64,000 nt of DNA from Cryobacterium sp. Y11 (lineage in GTDB: Bacteria > Actinomycetota > Actinomycetes > Actinomycetales > Microbacteriaceae): the NCBI RefSeq assembly GCF_002929535.1, contig NZ_PJJO01000061.1:248001-312000 (forward strand), written 5' to 3'. Positions 27,097-36,350 of this stretch are shown here, piece by piece. The stretch's first letter is position 1. The number at the start of each line of letters is the position of its first letter. The notes beneath the pieces were generated by a model that was not told where the DNA came from, did no database searches, and worked only from the letters and a program-made list of their open reading frames with translations. The translations under genes were made by a program, and so were the position numbers.

Positions 27097-28072
27097 CTTT
27101 GAGAACGTCAGCGGCGACAGCGATGCCCTCGATGCGGCCCAGCTCGACATCCTCATGTTCGATGTTGACCATTATCTCGGGGTCCACGTCGTGCAGAGCC
27201 CGAAGGAATTCCGTCCAGTAACCCACGTCGTGTCCCTTGCCGAGTGCGACGAAGTCCCACGCAGCGTTCTTTGGCCATTCGTTCACCCATTCGTCGCCAC
27301 CGAGGTTGGTGCGTGGCTCGTCAGCCGAGAGACGGCGAAAGCTGTTGTCCAGCACGCCGTTGAGCGATGCCCATTCGGGGTTGACGCGAATGTCCTTCGC
27401 CGCGGCATGGAATATGAGCTCGCCCAGGTGGCGGATGACCGCTACCGGGTCCATCTGCTGCCAGAACAGGTGCGAGGCGTCAAGTTCCACACCCACGTTC
27501 GTAGCACCGGTTAGGTCGATCAGCTTGTGCACATCCGCCGAGTTGAACACGAGGTTCTGTGGGTGCAGCTCCAGCGCGACTTTTACGTCGTGGTCACGTG
27601 CCAGGCGGTCGGTCTCGCGCCAGAAGTTCGCCGCGATGTTCCACTGGTAGTCGAGTACCTCGAGTGCTGCGGAGTTCCAGGCGTTCACGACCCAGTTCAC
27701 GCGCGTCGAGCCGGGCTCACCCCCGGGAAGCCCCGACATCGTCACGACGCGGTGCTGGCCCAGGCGTTCGGCCAAGCGGATGGCGCGACGGATGTCTTCG
27801 CTGTGCTTGTCGGCGATCGCGCTGGTCGGGTGCAGCGGGTTGCCATTGCAGTTAAGCCCGGCGATCTCGACACCAGTACCCTCGAAGATCGCGAGGAAGT
27901 CGTCACGTGCCGCGTTGCTGACGAGGATGTCGTCGAACGTCGGTACGTGGACGGCAGGCAGGAACCCGCCGGTGTTGAGCTCGATGCCGGTCAGGCCGAG
28001 GTCACCGATGACCTTGAGGGCCTCGGGCAGGGATCGGTCATGAAGTATCGCGTTGTACAGACCTAGTCGCAT
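27059..28072 (-). CDS. Sugar phosphate isomerase/epimerase (TIM barrel)
   Basis: A 337-residue AP endonuclease 2-superfamily protein. ATG 28072 is supported by AAGGAG about 10 nt upstream; sequence further upstream belongs to the preceding gene in another frame. Visible elements are MRLGLYNAILHDRSLPEAL, LTGIELNTGGF, VALELHPQNLVFN and VGVELDASHLFWQQ, the last two carrying likely metal ligands. It lies 13 nt after a Gfo/Idh/MocA dehydrogenase, a pairing common in inositol and keto-sugar catabolism, where such enzymes epimerise or dehydrate the oxidised ring. Substrate unknown. Confidence 0.88.
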   Translation of the reverse strand: MRLGLYNAILHDRSLPEALKVIGDLGLTGIELNTGGFLPAVHVPTFDDILVSNAARDDFLAIFEGTGVEIAGLNCNGNPLHPTSAIADKHSEDIRRAIRLAERLGQHRVVTMSGLPGGEPGSTRVNWVVNAWNSAALEVLDYQWNIAANFWRETDRLARDHDVKVALELHPQNLVFNSADVHKLIDLTGATNVGVELDASHLFWQQMDPVAVIRHLGELIFHAAAKDIRVNPEWASLNGVLDNSFRRLSADEPRTNLGGDEWVNEWPKNAAWDFVALGKGHDVGYWTEFLRALHDVDPEIMVNIEHEDVELGRIEGIAVAADVLKAADAALQDSLVA

Positions 28073-28085
28073 TTCTTGGTTCTCC

Positions 28086-29276
28086 TTATTTTTCGAGCTG
28101 CACGACAGAGCCACCGAGTCGTTCAGACTCGGCCACCGCGGCAAGCAATTCCATGTTGTGGACACCCTCGTCGAACCCCGCGTTTCGGGGCAACGAGACG
28201 GATTCGTCCAGTCCGGCCACCTCTTCGAGGAACGCACGAGCCTGAAACAGAAAGCCCTCGTTCTGGCCGAAACCGACACCGGCGACGTCGATCGGCATGC
28301 CGCCAGCGACGTAGGGGTGCGGGTGGCCGAGCGGGATCCGGCGGTAACCCTGCTGTGCCTGGTCGCCCTCGGTGAGGAACAACTCGATCTCGGCGGGGCG
28401 GGTCTGGTTGAACTTCGCGGCACCGCGCTCGGCGAAGACCTCGATCTGCAGATCGTTGGCGTGGCCCGCGGCGACGCGGGACACCTCGATGGTGCCTGCG
28501 GCTCCGCTGTCGAAACCGAGCGAGAAGGTGGCGTAGTCGTCGTTTTCAACGGTGTCGTACTCGTCGGAGACTGCTGAGTGGCCGTGTCCAGAGACGAACC
28601 CAAGCGGCTTCGGACGCTTGGCGATGACAGTGCTGAAGCGGCCGCCGCTCACATTGCTTGCGGAGCCGGCCAAGAACTCGGCGAGATAGCTCGCGTGGCT
28701 ACCCACGTCGGCGAGGGCGCCAGAGCCGGTCCGTCCCTTGAAGCGCCAGCTGATCGCCGACTTTGGATCGGCAGCGTAGTCGGTCCAGTAGCGAATGCTC
28801 ACGTGAAGCACCTTGCCGAGTTGGCTGGACTGGATCAACTGTTGGATATACGCGATTCCGGGGGTACGGCGGAAGGTGAGGCCGATTCGCGCGATCGTCG
28901 CTGCTTTTTCGGCGGCGTCATCCATGGCACGGGCATCGGCGAGCGTGTCGGAAAGTGGCTTCTCGCAGAGTACGTGCTTGCCGGCATCCAGGAGACCTTC
29001 GACAATCTCGCGATGCAGGTGGTTGGCGACCACGACACTGACCACATCGATGTCGTCGGCTTCGGCGATCGCTTGCCACGAGGTGTCGTGGCGGGAGTAC
29101 CCGAAGCGTTTTGCTGCCGCTACGGCAACCGGTTCGAAGGCATCAGCAATGGATACGAGACGAATTGGGGGAAGAATACTTTCGTACAAGGCCGGCGCGT
29201 TGCGGTAGGCCGCGGCGTGCGCCTTGCCCGCCATACCCGCGCCGATTACGGCGACGCCAATGCTTGAGTTGGCCAA
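28086..29276 (-). CDS. Gfo/Idh/MocA family oxidoreductase, inositol-related
   Basis: A 396-residue NAD(P)-dependent dehydrogenase. The start is TTG 29276, preceded by GGAGGG with good spacing, and puts the Rossmann motif VIGAGMAGKAH at residues 10-20. The conserved LCEKPLSD is near residue 104. The longer C-terminal part (GFGQNEGFLFQARAF) resembles the second and third inositol dehydrogenases of actinobacterial iol loci, which can act on scyllo- or chiro-inositol. It is probably co-transcribed with the downstream isomerase from a promoter carrying operator site 3. Confidence 0.87.
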   Translation of the reverse strand: MANSSIGVAVIGAGMAGKAHAAAYRNAPALYESILPPIRLVSIADAFEPVAVAAAKRFGYSRHDTSWQAIAEADDIDVVSVVVANHLHREIVEGLLDAGKHVLCEKPLSDTLADARAMDDAAEKAATIARIGLTFRRTPGIAYIQQLIQSSQLGKVLHVSIRYWTDYAADPKSAISWRFKGRTGSGALADVGSHASYLAEFLAGSASNVSGGRFSTVIAKRPKPLGFVSGHGHSAVSDEYDTVENDDYATFSLGFDSGAAGTIEVSRVAAGHANDLQIEVFAERGAAKFNQTRPAEIELFLTEGDQAQQGYRRIPLGHPHPYVAGGMPIDVAGVGFGQNEGFLFQARAFLEEVAGLDESVSLPRNAGFDEGVHNMELLAAVAESERLGGSVVQLEK

Positions 29277-29369
29277 CAGCCCTCCAATAGAGACGACCGG
29301 CCACTCACGGCGCCGGTGCGGTGATGAGGCTCCATACGGAACGCTCCATTTTAAATTCTATATTTGTTC

Positions 29370-29383
29370 GTATGTCCTGTCAA
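29370..29383. promoter_or_regulatory. Putative IolR operator, site 3
   Basis: GTATGTCCTGTCAA, in an AT-rich patch about 95 bp upstream of the TTG-start dehydrogenase. It is identical over 14 bp to the reverse complement of site 2. Confidence 0.68.
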
Positions 29384-29511
29384 TATAATTAAGGCTAGGA
29401 ATAGTCGTTGCACGAAGGCTGTCTCTATCTTGAGATGGTGACGAATGCACTGGGCGGCGCCCGGTCGTATATATGGTTGCGGACGCTATTGAGGGGGGAT
29501 TGGCTGAAGGT

Positions 29512-30549
29512 TCAGCCCACGAGAGCGGAAGCTCCGGTGACGCGCACGGGCTGGCCAGTCTCGAGAGAAAGCTGCGCAGCATCCGCTACCCGGCTTGCGG
29601 CCACGGCATCGTCGGGCGTGCAGGGGTTGTCGCGCTCGCCCATGACGAGTTCGATGAAAGCGGCCATTTCGCTGAGGTACGCCTGGTCGAAGCGTTCTGC
29701 GAACGTGAGGTGTGGCATGCCGTCGGGAAAGCTGACGCCCGGTTCGGCCGACAGCAGGGCACTCTTGTCGTCCATGCCCACGAGCAGGGTCGCCGCGGAC
29801 CCTTGCAATTCGAGGCGCACATCGTGGCCGGCGCCGTTGTATCGGCTCGCGCTCACTGTTCCGATCATGCCATTGTCGAAGGTGACCACGGCCAGGGCTG
29901 TGTCGACGTCGCCGACGGCACCGATGGCGGGATCGCCGTTGTTGCTGCCGCGGGCGTAGACCTCAACGATCTCGCGACCGGTGACCCAGCGCAGAATGTC
30001 GAAGTCGTGCACGGAGCAGTCACGGAATAAGCCGCCGGAGTTAGCGAGAAACTCGACCGGGGGTGGGGTCATGTCGCAGGTGACGGCACGTAAGGAGTGG
30101 ATCCAACCGAGCTCGCCGGCCTCAAATGCGCGTTTGGCCTCGAGGTAGCCGGCGTCGAAGCGGCGCTGGTGGCCGATTTGCACAACGCCGCCATGCTCGC
30201 GGATGAAGTCGAGAACGGGGAGCGACTCGGCCACGTTCACGGCTACGGGCTTCTCGCAGAAGACCGGGATACCCGCCTCGACACCGGCGCGGATGTGCTC
30301 AGGGTGCAGCGCAGTCCCCGTGGCGATGACGAGTCCATCAATGCCGGAGGCGATGAGCGCGTCGAGATCTGGGAGGTATTCGGCACCGAGGTCGGCGGCG
30401 ACGGTCTGTGCGTGCTGTGCGGCAACATCTGTGAGCTTGAGGGTGATTGTGCGGTCGGTCCCGGCTGTGTTTGAGAGCCTCACGATGTTACGGGCGTGCA
30501 TCACTCCGATGCGACCGACACCGATTAGTCCGAGCGTTACGTTTTTCAT
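29512..30549 (-). CDS. Inositol 2-dehydrogenase-like Gfo/Idh/MocA oxidoreductase
   Basis: A 345-residue dehydrogenase. ATG 30549 is chosen because LGLIGVGRIGVMHARNI then starts at residue 6; an upstream in-frame ATG would add seven or more residues without a ribosome site. FCEKPVAV near residue 97 carries the catalytic Lys, and CSVHDFDILRWVTG near 180 the Asp/His pair. It resembles IolG of the inositol-2-dehydrogenase subgroup more than its neighbour at 28086-29276. It has its own upstream operator (site 4), 126 bp before the start. Confidence 0.88.
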   Translation of the reverse strand: MKNVTLGLIGVGRIGVMHARNIVRLSNTAGTDRTITLKLTDVAAQHAQTVAADLGAEYLPDLDALIASGIDGLVIATGTALHPEHIRAGVEAGIPVFCEKPVAVNVAESLPVLDFIREHGGVVQIGHQRRFDAGYLEAKRAFEAGELGWIHSLRAVTCDMTPPPVEFLANSGGLFRDCSVHDFDILRWVTGREIVEVYARGSNNGDPAIGAVGDVDTALAVVTFDNGMIGTVSASRYNGAGHDVRLELQGSAATLLVGMDDKSALLSAEPGVSFPDGMPHLTFAERFDQAYLSEMAAFIELVMGERDNPCTPDDAVAASRVADAAQLSLETGQPVRVTGASALVG

Positions 30550-30672
30550 GAGCTGTCCCTGCATCTTCGGAGGTAAAAGTTGTCTGAGCGTGCGCCGGTC
30601 CGGCCCTTGAGCGACATTGGACCGGTTCAACACTTATCAGTCACGCTAGCCGTTCTAGGTCGACGAGTCAAA

Positions 30673-30686
30673 GTATGTCAGGACAA
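30673..30686. promoter_or_regulatory. Putative IolR operator, site 4
   Basis: GTATGTCAGGACAA contains a perfect TGTC-N2-GACA inverted repeat (30676-30685). It lies in the 234-bp gap between the dehydrogenase start (30549) and the regulator stop (30784). Confidence 0.66.
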
Positions 30687-30783
30687 GCGTACAAATAGCT
30701 ACACCGAGCGAAGCTTCAGTGAGGGTGAGGGCTATGGTGGACCGGTTCGCCATAGAGTGGCGGGTTGATCGCAGCCCGGCCGC

Positions 30784-31548
30784 CTATTTCTCGACCAGCG
30801 TCACTTCGAAGGAGTAGAGGTCGGGGCGGTAGCAGTGCTGACCGAACTCGACCGCGCGACCCGAGCTGTCAAACGCCGTGCGGTCCATTGTTAGCAGGGC
30901 TGCGTTCTTCTCAATCTCCAGCAGGACGGACTCTTCGTTCGTGGACTTACGGGCGCCGATGTGCTGGCGGGCCACCCGCATCGTCACTCCGCGCGAGCGC
31001 AGCACCTGGTAGAGGCCGTGCTCGACGAGATCATTGGATTCGATGCCGATGAACTCCGTGGGGAGCCAGTTCTCCATCACGGCGACCGGCACGTCATCGG
31101 CCAGGCGCACCCGCCGGATGTAGAGCGTGGGACTACCCTCGTCGACGCTGAGTCGCTCGGCCGTTTTCGCATCCGCTACCCGTGTTTCGAGCGCGAGAAG
31201 ATGCGTCGAGGGAACCTTGTGTGTGTTGGTGAGGTCGTCGTAGAGGCTGGTCAGCTCGACCTTGCGCGTCACCTGGCCGTGCACGACCTGCGTGCCGATG
31301 CCGCGACGACGCACGAGCAGACCCTTGTCGACGATTTCTTGGATGGCGCGGCGCACGGTCGGGCGGCTGAGACCCAGCCGCTGGCCGAGAGCTACCTCGT
31401 TCTCCAGGCGTGACCCCGCGGGCAACTCGCCACTGAGGATGGCCTTCTCAATGCGCTGAGAAACCTGAAAATACAGGGGAATCGGGCCGGATCGTTGGAG
31501 GTCCATGAACATGCCCATGGGGAGAGTATTTTCGTCCGGCACGCTCAT
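30784..31548 (-). CDS. iolR: GntR/HutC-family regulator, candidate inositol repressor IolR
   Basis: A 254-residue regulator. The N-terminal GntR winged helix lies at about residues 22-90 (PLYFQVSQRIEKAILSGELP, then SRPTVRRAIQEIVDKGLLVR). A C-terminal UTRA effector domain follows (ESVLLEIEKNAALLTMDRTA, FGQHCYRPDLYSFEV). The HutC subgroup typically binds small sugar or amino-acid ligands. Start ATG 31548 follows GAGGGA. It sits inside the inositol island, and its own promoter carries site 5, so it probably represses itself and the four other units. The iolR symbol rests on context, not on sequence identity I can compute. Confidence 0.82.
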   Translation of the reverse strand: MSVPDENTLPMGMFMDLQRSGPIPLYFQVSQRIEKAILSGELPAGSRLENEVALGQRLGLSRPTVRRAIQEIVDKGLLVRRRGIGTQVVHGQVTRKVELTSLYDDLTNTHKVPSTHLLALETRVADAKTAERLSVDEGSPTLYIRRVRLADDVPVAVMENWLPTEFIGIESNDLVEHGLYQVLRSRGVTMRVARQHIGARKSTNEESVLLEIEKNAALLTMDRTAFDSSGRAVEFGQHCYRPDLYSFEVTLVEK

Positions 31549-31586
31549 CTGAATCCCTCACTGACAAGCCAAGAGCTTTGGCTATT

Positions 31587-31596
31587 TGTTATGACA
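31587..31596. promoter_or_regulatory. Putative IolR operator, site 5 (autoregulation)
   Basis: TGTTATGACA (reverse complement TGTCATAACA), 38 bp before the regulator start. It matches site 1 at nine of ten positions and fits KGWCHTRACA fully. Confidence 0.65.
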
Positions 31597-31618
31597 TTAT
31601 CAGGTCCTGCCGATGTTG

Positions 31619-32689
31619 TCAGGGCATCTGGCAGATCACGTTCATTACGCCCTCATCGGCATTGGTCGCGGTGTTGTTGCACTCGACAATATTGTCCAGC
31701 TCCGGTGTCAGCGAATAGCCGAAGCCTGGACCGTTCACGGTGGCGACGTTGTCGCGAAAGACAATATCTGTTCCCCAACCATCTTGGATCTCGTGGGTCT
31801 GAAAACCGTCTTGGAGCGAATTAGTGCCGACGTTGGATTCGATGACCCAGCCGTTTCCCTTGATATCCACCCACGAGTCGGCCTCGCGGAGTGCCGACCC
31901 GTCAAAGGTATTGTTGCTGACGATTCCGTTGCTCGTACCTTCTTTGACGTCGACGCCTTCCGACGTGGTCTGGGAGAACGAATTGCCGGTGACCGTGTTG
32001 CGATCGCTCCGGTCTGGTTGGCATTCGCTGATATCGCACCAATTGCTCTCGGCGGTGCCAATGTAAACACCTTCGCCAAATTTCGGTTTACGCAACCCGG
32101 TATCGAAAACTGTGTTGTCGGCCACGATATTGTCGGTGCTGAACCGTCGCAGGTGAATGGCTTCGTCACCGATGGTCGAGACGGTCAGCCCGCGAATGGT
32201 CGATCCGACGGTCCCATCAGCCATGACACCTTTTTGCCCATTGGTGACGGAAGATCCCCATAGATTCCAATACTTTGCACCATCGAGATGTACGACGTAG
32301 CCGTCCATCGGATCGCCGCCGTCGAGCACGCTGTCGATTTCGCCGCAGAGAGTGATCGGTGCGTCGATGGTGCCGGAGGTCGTTGCGACGAAATTGCCCT
32401 GGTAATTGCCGGCCGCCAGAGCGATAACGTCATCCGGGGCGGCGTCGATCAGTGCCAAAGAAAGCTCGTCAGCGGATGAAACGTTGACCGTGGCGCGCGG
32501 GCATCCGACGACTCCGCGTGCTGGAGGCACCTCGGCCAGTCGCGGTGCGGGCGTCGCGCTGAGTGTCGACGACGATGGCGCCGATGTCGCGTTCTGAGGA
32601 GTGCAGCCTGTCACGTTCAGCACGAGCGCGAAAGTTCCGATGCTCAGGCTCACGAGCACCAACCCATGGATCACCTGAGATTTGCTCAC
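31619..32689 (-). CDS. Secreted lipoprotein with right-handed parallel beta-helix
   Basis: A 356-residue protein with a GTG start at 32689 and a lipoprotein signal: hydrophobic helix at residues 9-25 and lipobox VTGC with Cys29. After a Ser/Thr/Pro linker the body has repeating Asn/Asp-rich turns (DNIVADNTVFD, RNTVTGNSFS, NGIVSNNTFDG), the pattern of PbH1 beta-helix proteins such as polysaccharide lyases and pectate-lyase-like enzymes. It should be anchored outside the membrane. Five or more Cys residues suggest disulfides. Placement beside the inositol regulator hints at extracellular release of an inositol-containing or plant-derived glycan, but no catalytic motif is identified. Confidence 0.78.
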   Translation of the reverse strand: MSKSQVIHGLVLVSLSIGTFALVLNVTGCTPQNATSAPSSSTLSATPAPRLAEVPPARGVVGCPRATVNVSSADELSLALIDAAPDDVIALAAGNYQGNFVATTSGTIDAPITLCGEIDSVLDGGDPMDGYVVHLDGAKYWNLWGSSVTNGQKGVMADGTVGSTIRGLTVSTIGDEAIHLRRFSTDNIVADNTVFDTGLRKPKFGEGVYIGTAESNWCDISECQPDRSDRNTVTGNSFSQTTSEGVDVKEGTSNGIVSNNTFDGSALREADSWVDIKGNGWVIESNVGTNSLQDGFQTHEIQDGWGTDIVFRDNVATVNGPGFGYSLTPELDNIVECNNTATNADEGVMNVICQMP

Positions 32690-32734
32690 ACCGATGACCT
32701 TAGCGTTTATCGGACCGGTCGACCGGCCACCGCG

Positions 32735-33877
32735 TCAGACGCCGAGGCCGGCCACTGCAGCGACAGCTGCGCGAACGGATACCGCCGCCTCGGCCGCCTC
32801 CGCCGCCAACGTGCCAGCACCCAGCGTGAACCGCACCGCCGTCTGAGCCAGGTCACCCGACACCCCCATCGCGGTGAGCACGTGCGAGGGCTCGTTGCTT
32901 CCGGCCGCGCAGGCGGACCCACTCGAACAGACAATGCCGCGAGCTTCGAGCTCGAGCAGCACCGCCTCGCCGCTCGTGCCGGGAAACACGAACGACGCGG
33001 TGCCGGGCAGACGTGCGGTTGGGTGGCCGGTGAGCCGAGCCGATGGCGTCTCGCGCAGCACCGTACTGATGAATTCGTCGCGGAGCGCGCTCGTGCGGGT
33101 GGCCGTCAGTTCGCGTTCCTCGGCCGCCAGGCGTAGCGCCACGGCCAGGGCAACCACACCAGCGACGTTCTCGGTGCCGCTGCGTTTGCCGCGCTCCTGG
33201 CCGCCGCCGTGCAGCAGCGGTTCGATTACGAGGCGGCCGCGCAGAAAGACCGCGCCGATTCCGGGGGGAGCGCCGAGTTTGTGGCCGGAGAGGCTCAGCG
33301 CGTCAACGCCGAGCGTTGTCACGTTGAGATCGAGCCAGCCGCCGGCCTGGACAGCGTCGGTATGAAACGGCACGCCGGCCGCGCGAGCCACGGCCGCGAG
33401 ATCGGCGACGGGCTGCACGGTGCCGACCTCGTTGTTGGCGTAGTGCACCGAGACGAGGGTGGTGTCTGGGCGGAGCGCGCGGGCGAGAGAATCGGGGTCG
33501 ACCCGGCCGGCAGCATCCACTGGCAGCAGGGTGATCGTAAAACCGTGCAGCCGGCGTAGGTAGTCGCAGGACTCTAGCACGGCCTCGTGTTCGATCGGGG
33601 TGGTCACGATGTGGCGGCCGCGTGGGGCGCCGAGGGCGATTCCCTTGATGGCGAGGTTGTCACTTTCGGTGCCGCCGCTGGTGAATGTGACCTCGCCGGG
33701 GCGGCAGCCGAGCGACCGGGCGACGCTCTGCCGCGCCTCTCGCAGGGCTGCTGCTGCGGCCTCACCGACCTGGTGGTGGCTTGACGGGTTGCCGAAGCTG
33801 CTAGTCAGGTGCGGCCACATCGCCTCGAGCGCTTCCCGGCGCACCGGGGTGGTCGCGGCATTGTCCAGGTAGATCAT
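32735..33877 (-). CDS. Cysteine desulfurase (NifS/IscS-like) of the nad operon
   Basis: A 380-residue PLP enzyme removing sulfur from cysteine. YLDNAATTP is at the N-terminus, the PLP Lys is about residue 200 in SLSGHKLGAPPG, and the active Cys lies in SSGSACAAGSNEPSHVL near residue 320. It starts 4 nt after the nadC stop and is the last gene of nadABC. In several bacteria a dedicated NifS in this position matures the [4Fe-4S] cluster of NadA, and that is the likely role here. Confidence 0.92.
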   Translation of the reverse strand: MIYLDNAATTPVRREALEAMWPHLTSSFGNPSSHHQVGEAAAAALREARQSVARSLGCRPGEVTFTSGGTESDNLAIKGIALGAPRGRHIVTTPIEHEAVLESCDYLRRLHGFTITLLPVDAAGRVDPDSLARALRPDTTLVSVHYANNEVGTVQPVADLAAVARAAGVPFHTDAVQAGGWLDLNVTTLGVDALSLSGHKLGAPPGIGAVFLRGRLVIEPLLHGGGQERGKRSGTENVAGVVALAVALRLAAEERELTATRTSALRDEFISTVLRETPSARLTGHPTARLPGTASFVFPGTSGEAVLLELEARGIVCSSGSACAAGSNEPSHVLTAMGVSGDLAQTAVRFTLGAGTLAAEAAEAAVSVRAAVAAVAGLGV

Positions 33878-33881
33878 GGGT

Positions 33882-34760
33882 TCAAAGCGCGAACCCGGCC
33901 GGCGCGTTCACCCTGATGGCGATGTCCAACCCGAGGTCGAGCGACTGCACGCTATGAGTCAGTGCCCCGACCGAGATGACGTCGACGCCGGATGCCGCAA
34001 TGTCGCGTACCGTAGCGAGCGACACACCACCACTGGCCTCGACGATCGCCCGGCCGGCAACCTGCTGCACGCCTTTAAGTAGGTCGTCCGGGCTGAAATT
34101 GTCGAGCATGATCGTGTCGATGCCCGCCGCGAGCACGTCGTCGATCTGGTCGAGTCGGTCAACCTCCACCTCGAAGTGGGTGGTGTGCGAGAGGCGCGCG
34201 CGCACGTCACGCAGCGCCTCGGTGAGGCCGAGCGGTCCGGCCGCGAGCACGGCGAGGTGGTTGTCCTTGGCCATCACGGTGTCGGAGAGGCTGAACCGGT
34301 GGTTGTGGCCGCCGCCGTCCCGCACGGCTTGGCGCTCGAGGGCGCGCAGGCCGGGGGTGGTCTTCCGGGTGTCGACGATGCGGGCTCTGGTGCCAGCCGT
34401 TTCGGCGACATACTGGGCGGTGAGGGTGGCGATTCCACTCATCCGCTGCACAAAGTTGAGACCGATACGCTCCGCCTGCAGGATGCCGCGGGCCGGGCCG
34501 GTCACCTCGGCTAGCGTTGCGCCGATCTCAAACCGGTCGCCGTCGGTGACGAACTGGCGTACCTCGATGCGGGGATCGGTGAGGGCAAAGGCTGCGGTGA
34601 ACACGGCGCTACCGCTGTACACGCCGGGTTCGCGCGCTTCGAGTCTGGCGGTGGCGACGGCGTCTTCGGGAATGAGTACTGCCGAGGTGAGGTCGCCCCA
34701 GGGGGCGTCTTCGTCGAGGGCGGCTTGGACGACAACGGTAATGGAGTGAGCGGTCAGCAT
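33882..34760 (-). CDS. nadC: Nicotinate-nucleotide diphosphorylase (carboxylating)
   Basis: A 292-residue quinolinate phosphoribosyltransferase. DAPWGDLTSAVL near the N-terminus, RIVDTRKTTPGLRALER with HNHRFSLSDTVMAKDNHL in the middle, and VEASGGVSLATVRDIA at the C-terminus are the family hallmarks; the Arg and His residues bind quinolinate and PRPP. Its start overlaps the 3' end of nadB by 7 bp. Confidence 0.96.
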   Translation of the reverse strand: MLTAHSITVVVQAALDEDAPWGDLTSAVLIPEDAVATARLEAREPGVYSGSAVFTAAFALTDPRIEVRQFVTDGDRFEIGATLAEVTGPARGILQAERIGLNFVQRMSGIATLTAQYVAETAGTRARIVDTRKTTPGLRALERQAVRDGGGHNHRFSLSDTVMAKDNHLAVLAAGPLGLTEALRDVRARLSHTTHFEVEVDRLDQIDDVLAAGIDTIMLDNFSPDDLLKGVQQVAGRAIVEASGGVSLATVRDIAASGVDVISVGALTHSVQSLDLGLDIAIRVNAPAGFAL

Positions 34761-36349
34761 GCGATGGCCTCCTTGGCCGGAACGAGAGTGAGTGAGTGTG
34801 AGCGACGTACTTGCGAGACTGAGCGTGCGAGCTCTGGCCGGGTGGCGGCGAAGTCCGAGCGGTAATGCGCGCCGCGGGACTCCTCGCGCGCCAGAGCGGC
34901 GGTGACCAGCAGGCGGGCGAGGTCGAGCAGGTTTCGATCTTCGACGGCGGCGACGTCGAGGCTGGTGGGGTCGGGAGCTGACCAGGTGGCGAGAGTGCTG
35001 GCGGCGTGCTTGAGGCCGACGCCGGAGCGGTGTACTCCGGCGTGGTCCCAGAGGAGCTGCTGGAGCGTCTCGCGGTTGACCAGCGTGCCCAGATTGGCTG
35101 ACGATGTTCCGATGGCGGTCACGGCAGGCTCGACCAGCGGGTGGGGTCGGGTCGCGTTGTCGAGGGTCGCGCTGGCACGCCAGGGCTGCCCCAGCGCGCG
35201 CACGGCGCGGTCGGCGAACACGGCGGCCTCGAGCAGCGAGTTGGAGGCGAGCCGGTTGGCGCCGTGCGCTCCGGTGCGGGCGACCTCGCCGACGGCGAAG
35301 AGGCCGGGCAGGCTGGTGCGACCCCAGTCATCCGTTTCGATGCCGCCCATCCAATAGTGCGCGGCCGGGGCTACCGGAATCGGATCGACCGCCCAGTCGA
35401 GGCCAGCCGCGCGGCAGGCGGCGGTGATGGTCGGAAACCGTGTTTCGAGCAATTCGCGCCCGAGCGCGGTTGCGTCGAGCAGCGCCGGAGCGCCGCCCTG
35501 CCGCTGCATCTGGCTGGCGATGGCGCGGGCAACGACGTCTCGTGGCGCGAGCTCGGCGTCGGGATGCTCGCCCTGCATGAAGCGTTCGCCTAGTTGATCG
35601 CGCAGCACGGCGCCTTCGCCGCGCACCGCCTCCGACACCAGCGGAGTGCCCGGCACCGCGAGGGCGGTCGGGTGAAACTGGTAAAACTCCAAATCAGCGA
35701 CGGATGCCCCGGCTCGCCACGCCGCAGCCACCCCGTCCCCGGTCGCTACCGAGGGATTGGTGGTGTGCGTGTATAGCGCGCCGGCGCCGCCGGTGGCGAG
35801 GATCACGGCATCGGCAGCCAGCGAGAGCTGTCCGCCGTTCGGACCGAGCACCCGGGCGCCGACAACTTCGCCCCGGTCAAGAATCAGGTCGACCAGCATG
35901 GTGTGCTCCCGCACCTCGATGGCAGCTCGGCGTCGAACTGTGGCTACGAGCGCGGCTTCGACCGCGGCTCCGGTCGCATCGCCGCCGGCGTGCACGACCC
36001 GCGAGCGGGAGTGGGCGGCTTCGAGCCCCCGGGCAACGCCCGATTCGTCCCGGTCAAAGTCCACGCCGAAACGGATGAGGTCGCGTACCCGCGCCGGGCC
36101 TTCCTCGCACAGCACTCGCACGGCGGCCGGGTCGCAGAGTCCGGCGCCGGCGCGCAGCGTGTCGAGCACGTGCGCGTCGACCGAGTCGTCGCGAAACAGG
36201 GCAGCGGCGATGCCGCCCTGGGCGTAGCGGGTATTGCTCTCCGGCAGCACCGACTTGGTCACGAGCACGACCCGGTGGCCGGCATCCGCTGCCCGCACCG
36301 CGGCCAGCAGGCCGCCGAGACCGCTGCCGATGACGAGTATTGAGGCCAT
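34754..36349 (-). CDS. nadB: L-aspartate oxidase
   Basis: A 531-residue FAD enzyme that oxidises L-aspartate to iminoaspartate. ATG 36349 (one base after the nadA stop) is preferred over GTG 36367, since VIGSGLGGLLAAVRAADAG then starts near residue 5. AQGGIAAAL, GRDVVARAI-like APRDVVARAI, and GEVARTGAHGANRLASNSLLE are intact. Iminoaspartate is passed to NadA, encoded immediately upstream. Confidence 0.95.
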   Translation of the reverse strand: MASILVIGSGLGGLLAAVRAADAGHRVVLVTKSVLPESNTRYAQGGIAAALFRDDSVDAHVLDTLRAGAGLCDPAAVRVLCEEGPARVRDLIRFGVDFDRDESGVARGLEAAHSRSRVVHAGGDATGAAVEAALVATVRRRAAIEVREHTMLVDLILDRGEVVGARVLGPNGGQLSLAADAVILATGGAGALYTHTTNPSVATGDGVAAAWRAGASVADLEFYQFHPTALAVPGTPLVSEAVRGEGAVLRDQLGERFMQGEHPDAELAPRDVVARAIASQMQRQGGAPALLDATALGRELLETRFPTITAACRAAGLDWAVDPIPVAPAAHYWMGGIETDDWGRTSLPGLFAVGEVARTGAHGANRLASNSLLEAAVFADRAVRALGQPWRASATLDNATRPHPLVEPAVTAIGTSSANLGTLVNRETLQQLLWDHAGVHRSGVGLKHAASTLATWSAPDPTSLDVAAVEDRNLLDLARLLVTAALAREESRGAHYRSDFAATRPELARSVSQVRRSHSLTLVPAKEAIAC

Positions 36350-36350
36350 G

